Positions 45,904-54,980 of a stretch of 64,000 bases of DNA are shown piece by piece; positions within the stretch are counted from its first letter, which is position 1, and each line of letters begins with the position of its first letter. The notes beneath the pieces were generated by a model. That model saw only the letters and a list, made by a program, of their open reading frames with translations, made no database searches and had not been told where the DNA came from. The stretch lies in assembly GCA_030248195.1 (NCBI GenBank), contig JASAND010004162.1, positions 1 through 64,000 of the forward strand. Reading direction: 5' to 3'. The stretch is from Trissonchulus latispiculum. Taxonomy: Eukaryota; Nematoda; Enoplea; Enoplida; Ironidae. The translations under genes and the position numbers were made by a program.

Positions 45904-47975
45904 TTCTTTCAATTTCTACGTCAACTTTCCTGATATGGATTTAATGCCTGAATTTTAAATTTAATTATCGCTACGACTGTGCCCATCAAAAGTTTGGAAA
46001 CCATTCAGCAGATAATTTCTAATGCGTAACCGTCTGATCAATGCTGGACAGAAAGGGGACAGTTGCTTTGCCGAAAGCCCTATTCACCTAGATGGCACGT
46101 AACTTGGAATGGAAATCAGAAGTTTGAACCAGAATGATTCAGAAGACAGCAAAACAATGCAACGGCTCACTGTAAAACAATTTATTGCAGTTTTTTAACG
46201 TACAATGTATGTGTACATGTACGCCATAATCCCGGTGTATACCAGGGCCACAAGTCTGCCCTATGGGTTGACTACTACCAACTCAAAATTTATTCGAATT
46301 TTTTCAAATTTCTAAAAACTGCAGAAAATTTTCACAAACCATAGGAAAATAAACACAATAAGCAAGACGAAATTTACTTTTATGAGAGAAATTATGAGAA
46401 TAGTAGTTTTGCTGGCTTTACGGCGGCGCCTAGGCAAGCTAGATTGCGTAATACAAATTTGATAGCGAAGCTTCAAAACTTTATCAGCTGCTTGTTAATT
46501 TCGTTGTAATATCTTGAAGTTTAAAATATGAATGAAAGGGATGTGCTTGAATAAATTTTGCAAGCAAGCTTTTGACCAAGATGCACAACAAAAAGAATTT
46601 TGTGTATGATAGGATGACTTTGGATACTGACGAACCTTATTTTGACTTGAGTTAATCGCAGCTGAAGGCTTCGGTACAGAAAGTGCGCGCGCGGAACTTT
46701 TTGAATTTTGCCTTCTGGCAAGACTTGTATTATTTATGGCCTTCTGATAAGGCTTGTTGTGTTTAAGTGCCTTTTGATAAGGGTTGTATTTGTCCTATAC
46801 CAAAGAGGGTATAGTGACCTCTGATCTGGGACGACTGACTGTCCCCAAAAAGGTTTGATATTTTAGTTTCCTATAGCTTATAGTGAAACTAGGTGGCCAC
46901 AGCCGATGTGGTATGGTCAAGGTCGTCAGATTTTAACAACGAAATGTTTAAGGTTTTAAATAAATCAAGCTATATATTTTACACAGTCGATTAAAAGTTC
47001 TTTGAGAATCAAAGTTGGTAATTTTACAGTGCATCAACAATCAAAGCTTTTTGAAAATACGTTGCAGCGTTAACGTAAAGAATTTTCTTTGGCTACAAAA
47101 AACTTGGGCTAACCAGTTAAATCTTTGAAACGGCAGTTTGCCGAAAGTCATGTCCGTGCTTATTTCTGGGTGTAAACTAAACCGCATTATTTAGATACCT
47201 TGCAATGGTTTAACTATTCGATCTGGTCATACTGGTCAGAAACAAACCTACCAAAGGCATTATAATTGAGTAGAGCCATCGCATAAGCGATTTATAGAAT
47301 ATGTAGTGCAACTAAATGCCAAAGTATTAAGCAAAATTCTGAGCGCGAAAATGTGCCGGCAGTCTTCACGGCTTCCTATAGCAATTCTGAAGCTAATGCG
47401 GAGCCTTGCAAACTGAAACATCAGGCAAAATCAATGGCTCTTTCGGTTTGTTAGAAAGAAAACACTTTCAAAATGTTGAATCAGTAGGTACGTGTATTCA
47501 AACTTTAGTTGTTAAAAAGAACTGTTAAATATTATGACTTACACATCAGCAAAAACTCTAAGGCTGTCGAAATGAAAGGTTCCGTCTCTAGGTTTTTGTT
47601 GTATGGCAAGAAAAGGTTAGCAAACGTTTTAGTCGCAGGCTATTATCAGACCAATTGCAAATAAGTACAAGATGCTGAAAGACACGTATGTACTATTATT
47701 ACATAGGTACACAACTGACATTGTTTCTAAAATCAGAAGGCAAACGCTACCTGCAATATCACCCCAAGTGGCTGACGCAGAACTTTTTGAGGACGAGTTT
47801 GAAGAAATACTTTAATTTTTGCAAGGCATAATCAGTAAAATTTAGAATCCTGTCCTAAAACAGAAAAGCTAACAGAAATTAGCAGCTGGATAGAACAGTG
47901 AACTTTGACTTACGCAGTCAATCTTTATGCTCTCAATTTCGAACCAGGAGTTTCGAATGTTGAAGGGGTGAATGA
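45904..47975 (+). other. Internal region of decayed LTR element, no intact gene
   Basis: No ORF above 70 aa with a recognisable domain. No RT or integrase motif seen. Confidence 0.5.
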
Positions 47976-48759
47976 TGTCACAAGTGCTAAAAATTATACT
48001 AACTTTATTTACATTTTCGGAACTTCCAATCGAAGTCATATCATTTTTTCAGTCAAAATCAATACATGCGTAAATATGAAATATACGTACATACCTAGTC
48101 TACGTAAGTGTACGTAAGTCACACGTTCTACCGTAAGCTCCTTGCAGGCAGCATAGTTGGCGTTTATACTTATTCATATCACTAAATTTTCTACTTAGCT
48201 GACACTCAAAGTCTAACTTAAAGTATTATTAAAGTATTAAGTATTAAAGTATTAAAGTAACTAATTCAGAGAATTGTCAAAAGTGATGAATACATTTTAT
48301 TGCACTTACGCTTTTTATGAAACACGACTAAAGCCATTAGTGTCGAAACCTATGAATCAGTTAATAAGTTTTGCTAACTTCAAAGAAATTCCGCTAAATT
48401 GTGCAATATCCTAAATTGCACCATCGTCACTGACAAAGCAAACAGCTATATAAGCGCTAGCTTTCTAGCAGTCAGCGGCCAGTCGTCAGTGTTCCCAAAT
48501 TTAAGTCAACTCTGTCTAATGAAACACCCATAATACCTATGCTGCTGTAACTATTAATGCCCTTCAATGTATTGATATGGCTGCACAGTCTGGCTTATTA
48601 AAACTATGCTGTTTCTATCATAAAGAAATTTGTGTTTGAATTATGATTGCTGACTCTGCTTCGATCCATACCCTGCAGTAACAGGTCCCGTTTTAGAATT
48701 ACTGGGGTACCTTATTACGTTTCCACTAACACTGCGCCGGACCTCGACCATGTATAACA
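47976..48759 (+). repeat. Right LTR (784 bp)
   Basis: Matches the left LTR throughout; differs by a TTAAAGTA expansion near 48230 and several small indels. Its exact 3' end (CCATGTATAACA) is uncertain. Confidence 0.75.
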
Positions 48760-49228
48760 TAAACAAATAAATTTATAATTTAGGAAATTGGCTAATCACA
48801 ATATTTTTTGTTTCCAAGTAGATCTAAATAACGAAATTTATAATACGTACCTACATTTATTCAATAGTAGTTAACTAGTTTGGTTTAATTTAGTTTAGTT
48901 TACAACTTAGACCATTCACTCAAACTTTATCATTCTATTTGATTTTACATAGACATCATTTTCTCTTGACATTCACATTCTATATTCATATTCATTTTTT
49001 CAGACACGTGCATCCTCCTACTGATAATAGTTACTAGCAATAAAACAATAAAATTTCAAAATATTAAATTGTATATACATACCTTTTGTTTGGGTTTTCT
49101 GCCTTTCAATCCACAGAAACAGTCGTGATGGGCGGATTTATCCCTCCACCCAGGGTCGTTCGTTCCCCACCCTGAGGAGGCAAGGGATTCCCTTCCATCC
49201 ACCCACCCCCCGGGTGGATGGAGGCACT
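48760..49228. other. No gene seen
   Basis: AT-rich spacer with GTTTAATTTAGTTTAGTTTA low-complexity sequence near 48882. A short CCACCCCCCGGGTGG palindrome lies near 49200. Confidence 0.4.
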
Positions 49229-49519
49229 AAGTTGGAGGGTTGACCATTCGCCGTTCGGTTTCCCGAATTACCTCCCTCAGTTGACCTACGCTCTTGCGCA
49301 GTTCTTCTAAATGATCTTTGATCTCTTTCATCGGCCGTTTGGCCTCCTGATCCAATTTCACAACCGTCAGGTAACCTTCGACCATCAGGCGTCCTTCTCC
49401 AAATTTGGGAGCGAACAGCCACTCCTCCGGTTCAGCAGTGGGTGTATTTACCCAACTCCCGGAAGGGGGATAAGGGGCATGCGGGTGTTGCTGCGAAGAG
49501 GAGGGTCCTGGATTCATTC
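49229..49519 (-). CDS. Small ORF with coiled-coil C-terminus (96 aa), unknown
   Basis: The minus-strand ORF begins with Pro/Ser/His-rich sequence and ends with a charged heptad-like helix (EIKDHLEELRKSVGQLREVI). It starts 2 bp after TTTACTCTTTATTTCAG, a strong splice acceptor, so it is probably a downstream exon or separate ORF of the transcript that holds 49564-49905. No known domain. Confidence 0.4.
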
Positions 49520-49563
49520 TGAAATAAAGAGTAAATATAATGGAATTTCGTTGTCGGAGAAAG

Positions 49564-49905
49564 CTAAAGCAAATAGAGTAGCCGACTTTTGATGAAGAAC
49601 CGGAAGCGACCTTCCCGTTCCACCCACTTGAGACGATTCTGGCAGTGAGTCCAGCTCAAGCTCAAGCGGGCGATGGCCTTCTCCAGCGCTTGCCGCGCTT
49701 GTGGTTTCTGCAGCTTGGCCTGTTCTAGAAGGCCATCCACCTTAACCTCCAGAGCCGCCATCCCACTCAGCGCCTGTCGGCAGGCGGAAAACTTTAACAG
49801 CGGGGAAACCTCGTTCCCCGGGAGCCGGGTGGACGGTGAGTCATGAGGATTGGCACGCCCCCTCCAAATTGACAGCATTTTCTGGCGGAACTCGTCATTG
49901 TTCAT
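49564..49905 (-). CDS. Small coiled-coil ORF, relative of 9096-9536 (113 aa)
   Basis: The minus-strand ATG at 49905 follows GTGCTCTTTTTAG, a plausible splice acceptor, as in the ORF at 9536. The protein has a basic N-terminus, then ALEVKVDGLLEQ and a helix ending LSWTHCQNRLKWVERE. This parallels ALEAELLGLMET and TWRRVEYRLKWIAAE in the ORF at 9.1-9.5 kb. Base composition is GC-richer than the flanks. Two such loci near retroelement debris suggest an element-borne family. Function unknown. Confidence 0.45.
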   Translation of the reverse strand: MNNDEFRQKMLSIWRGRANPHDSPSTRLPGNEVSPLLKFSACRQALSGMAALEVKVDGLLEQAKLQKPQARQALEKAIARLSLSWTHCQNRLKWVEREGRFRFFIKSRLLYLL

Positions 49906-50914
49906 AGTCTAAAAAGAGCACTTAAACCGGTTACGCTGGAGGCGGTGATTTCGAATTAATTTCAACACTTGGTTAAAATTTCTTTAACCTAATTCTTGTC
50001 ACTTATTGGAAGCTTTCGGCGCTGATTGTGCCTTTACCCAGGTTTTAATTTGTACAAAAAGGGCAACATAGTAAATAAACTTTGCTACGCTGGACAGTGG
50101 TACGTACCTTTCTAAGACAAGTTAATATTTATTAGCATTGTTTCTCTCAATCAACAAAAACGAAATTTACCTGTAGCTCCTACAATTAGACAATAAGTAG
50201 CAAGTTATTACTCATACTCACCTGCTAGCAGTTATCCGTAAGGCAGAGTAATATCTATATAGATAACTGACGAGCACTGAACTTTTACCAGTACAGAAAC
50301 AGAAAATATTCAATTTTAGCCGGATTTACGTTTAAATAATAAAGAACTATAGTAGTACGTCCTTACGAATATTGCACACTAATAACTACGCTGCTCTTTT
50401 GTGGTCGGTAGACCCCGCAGATTCTTAAGAGTGAATCTCATTTATCTTCCTTGACTCTCTCCTACGATTGGATTCTCTTTGCTACTTTCTCTTTCAAGTC
50501 TACGAGGGCAGCGTTGCCGCCAGGGAGGGCTAGTTTTCATAGGGGATCGGTGAGGTGGTGTCTTATAACCGCAATAACGTTTGCTAATAATAATAAAGTT
50601 TGTGTAGTCCACAAATATGATGATTTGATGTTAAATGACAACGTTAAAAAATTTTAAAATTGCCCCCCAGTTTTACTTGGCTTAAAACTTGTGCATAGAA
50701 ATTAGCATCGCAGTTGTCCGGAAAATTGATTACGTGTGGTCTGTTAGCCCTTTAAAGAAGTTGTTAAATTTATTAGACCTGAAGATTTAGTATTGGCGGC
50801 TATTTTCTTTTTCCCTCTCTTTCAAAATTCTTAATACGATTGGTATTACTAAGGAATATCTGCAGAATACGTGCGTATAGGAATGCAATGAAGTACATAA
50901 TCCAACACTAAGAG

Positions 50915-50971
<57 letters not shown>

Positions 50972-51182
50972 CAATCTCTGCTGTAGTACATATAGATTAT
51001 GTCTACATGCACGCATTTGTTTCGTCCTTCGCTTTTCTCAGATTACCGTAAGATTTGTAAGATTGAATCGTGAATGGACACATACATACACCTATATATA
51101 GTCTGATATAATGCTTCAGCAACGGAGCCGGAGCATACACATGCGTACATAAATATAAAGGGCAAGCATATAATACGTATTA
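49906..51182. other. No gene seen; contains (CA)n
   Basis: AT-rich. A plus ORF at 50451-50657 has no recognisable domain. The microsatellite is listed separately. Confidence 0.4.
50917..50970. repeat. (CA)n microsatellite
   Basis: About 26 perfect CA repeats. Confidence 0.95.
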
Positions 51183-51190
51183 GTAGTAAA

Positions 51191-51586
51191 GGATTATATC
51201 AAGGAAGTCCCCCCTTAGAAAAATTTGTCAACTTCAACAGCATACTGCTGACGACTGACACAACCTTAGAGCTTAAGCTGCACATCGTTGGAAAGCTGAC
51301 GACGTGCTCTTTCCTGTGCTATAAGCCATTTTGCTGTAGCTTGTCGCTATAAACTCTTATTTCGGAAAATTTGCCAAAAATAGCCGTTTTGATCGATTTT
51401 AGGTAAACTTTGACAAGTAAAATTATGTAGGTGTAAGCTACAGCAAAATAGCTTATGGCATTAGAACGAGGACGTCGTCAGCTTTCCAACGATGTGCACC
51501 TTAAGCTCTAAAGTTGTGTCCGTCGTCAGCAGTATGCCGTTGAAGTTGACAAATTTTGCTTAGGGCGGACTTCCTTGATATGATCC
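51191..51586. mobile_element. 396-bp foldback MITE with 8-bp target duplication
   Basis: Ends GGATTATATCAAGGAAGTCC and GGACTTCCTTGATATGATCC. Flanked by GTAGTAAA on both sides (51183-51190 and 51587-51594). Arms pair almost throughout. Relatives are at 6867-7200 and 63480-64000. Confidence 0.85.
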
Positions 51587-51594
51587 GTAGTAAA

Positions 51595-52695
51595 CAGTCT
51601 GTAAGCAAATTAGTTAAGGATTAGCAGTAAAAATTTTAAGATTCAGTGGTATTGTGCTAATCTTTTGGAACTCTCACCCGTTCAACCACGGTACGATTCA
51701 CGGTAGCCCTGAAATTTTCGTAGGAAATTTTTGTATTAGAAAACCAGGAATTAACTATTCGTCCCAACTGACTCTATTTTATTTTGCTTTTAAAATGAGA
51801 CGTCTTTGATTTAGCATTATAGACCCCTGGCTTGCTCCTGATATCTTGCAGCTACAGAGCAGGCAACAGGGCATCATTTTCTTGACGTCTTCCCCGTTGT
51901 TTAATGCCAATTGGAAACCATTTGACTGTTGACCATTAGCCTGTTCCTACAGTCGCTACTAGACTGCGGCCAACATTACCCCGCAGGGACTTTTAAATAT
52001 AGATATGTCTAAGAAATAATAACAGAGCATGCTATGAGATTCCGAGCTGCATAGTCAACTAAACGGGAGTTGCCTAATGCCTACCATGCCTGCCACAGCC
52101 AAAACTGCTCACAAGAAAAGAAAGTAATTGCTAAGTTTAAGTTGAATGTCGACAACATTTATGAAGCTTTGACAAAAACTATGCTTATTTAGCCTTAATG
52201 GTTTACTTGTTTACTTTAGAGCTGATCAGAAGTAATGAGATGAGAAAAATATGCCACTCGACAGTTGAAAATTTTGGTTCCAGAAGATATAACTCTAGTT
52301 TCCCGTTTCGTCTATATCAATAAATTTAACAAAGTTCTCAAGTTAAAGTAAAAGAAAGGAAACTTATCTTTTAAGCGGCTACTTTCTCGTACGCAGGAGA
52401 TCAGATCAGCTCCAAATATATAATTTCTTACCAGAAACTAAAAGGTAAACTCAGACAACTTAGTTTTTAACAGCAACTGTTCGTATCTTTGCATTGCACT
52501 GTTCGTAGTTGGAAAATACACTATGCAATAGCTAGTGTGACTTGTTCTGTGAATTTTATGTGTAACCGTAATGCAGTGAATAATTGTAGAGAATTTTGCT
52601 GGTTTAGAAGTAATTTGTGGGGACCAAAGTGTACAGTTTTCCCTGATTTTGCATATTTCGAAAGGGAGGCTTTCTACTTTTCGGATGGTGAGTGA
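51595..52695 (+). other. Probable internal remnant of an LTR element
   Basis: It ends with TCGGATGGTGAGTGA, then TGTCACA, which matches the polypurine-tract/LTR boundary context at 5250-5268 (GAGGGGGAGTGA-TGTCACA). A 68-aa plus ORF at 52489-52695 ends here, but no domain is recognised. No left LTR found. Confidence 0.35.
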
Positions 52696-53300
52696 TGTCA
52701 CAAAGGTAAAACAAAATGACACACAAACATATTTATAAATTTATATACACAATCAAATTATGCCTAGCTAATTAAAGCCTAACTTATCTGAAATTATTAT
52801 GGAAATTAATTAATCTAGCTAAGAAATAATTGATGTTAAATTAAACAAATTATAAACTAGGTAACCTATCTACATAGTGCTGCCTATTGCAGCTTAGTGT
52901 TTCAGTTGTTGTTTCTGCTGCTGTTCTTTGGCTGCCGGCTGCAGCAATGTTTGTGTTGCTACTGAAAATGCAGCAACTACCTTAGGCCACAGCTGCTAAA
53001 AGGGCATTGGCTCAATTGGGAAAGTTGCTGCATTTTCTTATTTGCCTGAAATCTCTAGTTTGGGTTGGGCTTCCCCGAGTTCCAAGAATTGCCAATGCTC
53101 TGACGTTTTGATAAATATGACCCCTAAAACTTGGCAAATTTTGAGCCAACTCGAACGTCGAAAACAAGGCCTAAAACGTGAAAAATGAAGCTAAAAGTTA
53201 GAAAGAATATCTCAGCGAACATCTAAAAAGTGTAACTTTACCCAAGAAAGAAACTTGGGAGATGAAAAGCCGGGTGTGCGTCAACAAGCTGCAGTTCCTT
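52696..53300 (+). repeat. Truncated LTR related to 5262-6320
   Basis: Starts TGTCACAAAGGTAAAAC, similar to TGTCACAAGGTGAAAAC at 5262, followed by weakly similar AT-rich sequence and a GC(A/T)GC-rich patch near 52920. The 3' limit is uncertain. Confidence 0.35.
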
Positions 53301-53771
53301 GCCAAAACAAACTCGATTTCTACGTGCATCTAAGCTATTAAGCAAATTGTCTTCTCATCATTTTTCATAAATCAAAATTAAAGAATTTTGAACTTTTCTA
53401 TTGCGAACAGGTCTATTTATCTAGTGTTATCCTCCATCAGTCTGAAGTAGCAATATTTGAAGACAGACAGCTTTTGATCTATGATAGGAAAATATAATCA
53501 TTTAAAATGTAAATAAAAATACATGATTTAGCAGAGGGCGTGTTTGCATGCCTTCTCTAAAAGCTTTGTTTACACAAAACACTTTATCTCATTCTTATCG
53601 CAAAGGACGTAATCGCTCACGGTTACACACGAAGTGGTAAGGAAATGAGTCTTCTTACCGCTGGGGTGCACCCGGCTGGTGGCGGCACTGAGTTGCGCCC
53701 GTGTAATTTTTGCTGAAGTTCAAGTTTTATCAATTTCTAAATTTCTCAGGCAATAAATCAGCTGCAAAGCT
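53301..53771. other. No gene seen
   Basis: Spacer between the LTR remnant and the polymerase unit. No inverted match to 59700-59860 was found that would mark ends of a virus-like element. Confidence 0.4.
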
Positions 53772-54263
53772 TTAACAACTTAATTTCTGACCCCTCTCCA
53801 GTCTAGTTAAAGTAGCATACAAGTGTAGAGCACAAAACACAAAACAAAAATACAAAAAACAGAAATAACGTAATAACCAAAGGCACAAACAAAAAGTTTT
53901 ACAGCTGCTCTGACCACAATAAGCAGTCGAAGAAACAACAACAAGATGAGAAGAGAAATAGAGAGAAGAGAAATATCTAGCCAAACGTTCCACTTCTTTG
54001 GCAAAACCAAGTAAATAGAGTCGCTCCCAGGGAGCTGTTGGTTCAGAGTTGGTGACTGCCATCATCTCCGCAACAAAGGACTCGTATAAATTCTTCTGTG
54101 GTTGCGGTGGTGGAACCCATGGCGCTGCAGAAGGCGGCCAGTAGGAACTAAGCTTATGACTTTCATCTTCAGAGCTGGAATCGTTATCACCATTTTCACT
54201 CTTCTTCCCCCGCGCCAGCCTCGCATTTTGTTCCGCAATAACCTTGAGTTTGAACCTCGACAT
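53772..54263 (-). CDS. Small basic/acidic protein with hydrophobic tail (163 aa), unknown
   Basis: I chose the ATG at 54263 because a minus-strand TATA-like ATATAAG lies at 54329-54335. The frame also has an upstream ATG at 54302. Residues 1-21 are basic (MSRFKLKVIAEQNARLARGK), then acidic SSSEDES, a Pro-rich WPPSAAPWVPPPQPQ, then LYESFVAEMMAV and GFAKEVERLARYF. The last 55 residues are hydrophobic and Cys-rich and could be a membrane segment or, if unspliced, read-through of a pyrimidine-rich intron. Downstream of and in the same direction as the 153-aa ORF. Family not recognised. Confidence 0.45.
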   Translation of the reverse strand: MSRFKLKVIAEQNARLARGKKSENGDNDSSSEDESHKLSSYWPPSAAPWVPPPQPQKNLYESFVAEMMAVTNSEPTAPWERLYLLGFAKEVERLARYFSSLYFSSHLVVVSSTAYCGQSSCKTFCLCLWLLRYFCFLYFCFVFCALHLYATLTRLERGQKLSC

Positions 54264-54344
54264 AACTCCGAAACCGCAACACGCACGACAGAATCCATGC
54301 AAACTAATAAAGGTTCCAATTTAGTTGCTTATATCTGTTTAAAA

Positions 54345-54806
54345 TTAGGTCAGTAGGTCAAAGAAGAAACAAACAATCGATGACTCATCATCAAACACCT
54401 TTTCGATGTCAAGTCGTAATAATACATGAGTTAAGTCTGTTGTGGTTGGTGACTTCCAATAGAAATTTCTAGTATGAGGTCCAACTTGGCATTGTCCAAC
54501 CACAGATCCATTAAAGTTTAATCTTCGGAATATGTCTATGCACATATCTTCCAGCATTAGGAGGCGCTCACCACACACAGCATGAGGATTCACTCCAGTT
54601 TCTATGACAACCCTAATTTCAACTTCGTCTTGATAAATTTTCTTGTCAAGAGCCATTCTGTAGCCAAGCGCAACATTCCAAGACTCATTAACATTGGGTA
54701 AAGTGTTGTTGATCCATAACTTTGTTTTACACTGACATGATGATTGACACAATAATACAGTAACAAGTACTGCTATAACCAATGTTGCAATCAACAGTTT
54801 ATTCAT
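54345..54806 (-). CDS. Small signal-anchor/secreted protein (153 aa), divergent from polymerase
   Basis: Residues 4-20 form a hydrophobic signal or signal-anchor segment (LLIATLVIAVLVTVLLC). Further Cys residues are at 24, 26, 78, 89, 106 and 146. Three N-glycosylation sequons (N33, N40, N99) fit an extracellular or luminal fate. A minus-strand TATTTAAG lies 30-37 bp before the ATG. It faces away from the polymerase gene across a 174-bp shared promoter. The frame is intact. No family recognised. The context suggests an accessory protein of a virus-like element. Confidence 0.55.
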   Translation of the reverse strand: MNKLLIATLVIAVLVTVLLCQSSCQCKTKLWINNTLPNVNESWNVALGYRMALDKKIYQDEVEIRVVIETGVNPHAVCGERLLMLEDMCIDIFRRLNFNGSVVGQCQVGPHTRNFYWKSPTTTDLTHVLLRLDIEKVFDDESSIVCFFFDLLT

Positions 54807-54840
54807 TGTTATTTCTGAAAGACAAGTTAAATCTTCTTAA

Positions 54841-54946
54841 ATAGTTATTGCATAATCATTGATTGCGTAATCATGCAATCATTGATTACGTAATCATTGC
54901 AATCATGACGTCATCGGAATGACGTCATTGAGAATAACTATAAAAG
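54841..54946. promoter_or_regulatory. Bidirectional promoter with clustered bZIP sites
   Basis: Contains two perfect CRE palindromes TGACGTCA (54906-54913, 54920-54927) and four C/EBP- or PAR-bZIP-like sites: ATTGCATAAT (54847), ATTGCGTAAT (54862), ATTACGTAAT (54885) and ATTGCAAT (54896). A plus TATAAAAG is at 54939-54946 and a minus TATTTAAG at 54836-54843. It drives the polymerase on plus and the 153-aa ORF on minus. Confidence 0.65.
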
Positions 54947-54980
54947 GCGGTAAGTAAATGATTCTTGTTCATTTTAGAAA

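Larger units (their letters stand above)
45101..48759 (+). mobile_element. Decayed LTR retrotransposon
   Basis: Two direct LTRs (45101-45885 and 47976-48759), both starting TGTCACAAGTGC, flank 2.1 kb. A primer binding site identical to that at 111 follows the left LTR, and GAAGGGGTGAATGA precedes the right LTR as a possible polypurine tract. The internal region has no intact gag or pol. A short stretch near 46060 (TTGCTTTGCCGAAAG) resembles the gag leader at 8590. The LTRs differ by several indels, so the insertion is old. Confidence 0.8.

Noticed and set aside
46021..46035. CCGTCTGATCAATGC as another hammerhead
   Set aside because: The core is CTGATCA, not CTGATGA, and no GAAA follows at the right distance.
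50787..50969. Cys-Val repeat ORF on minus
   Set aside because: Translation of the (CA)n microsatellite.
54102..54356. Plus ORF of 84 aa
   Set aside because: Shadow of the minus-strand ORF at 53772-54263.
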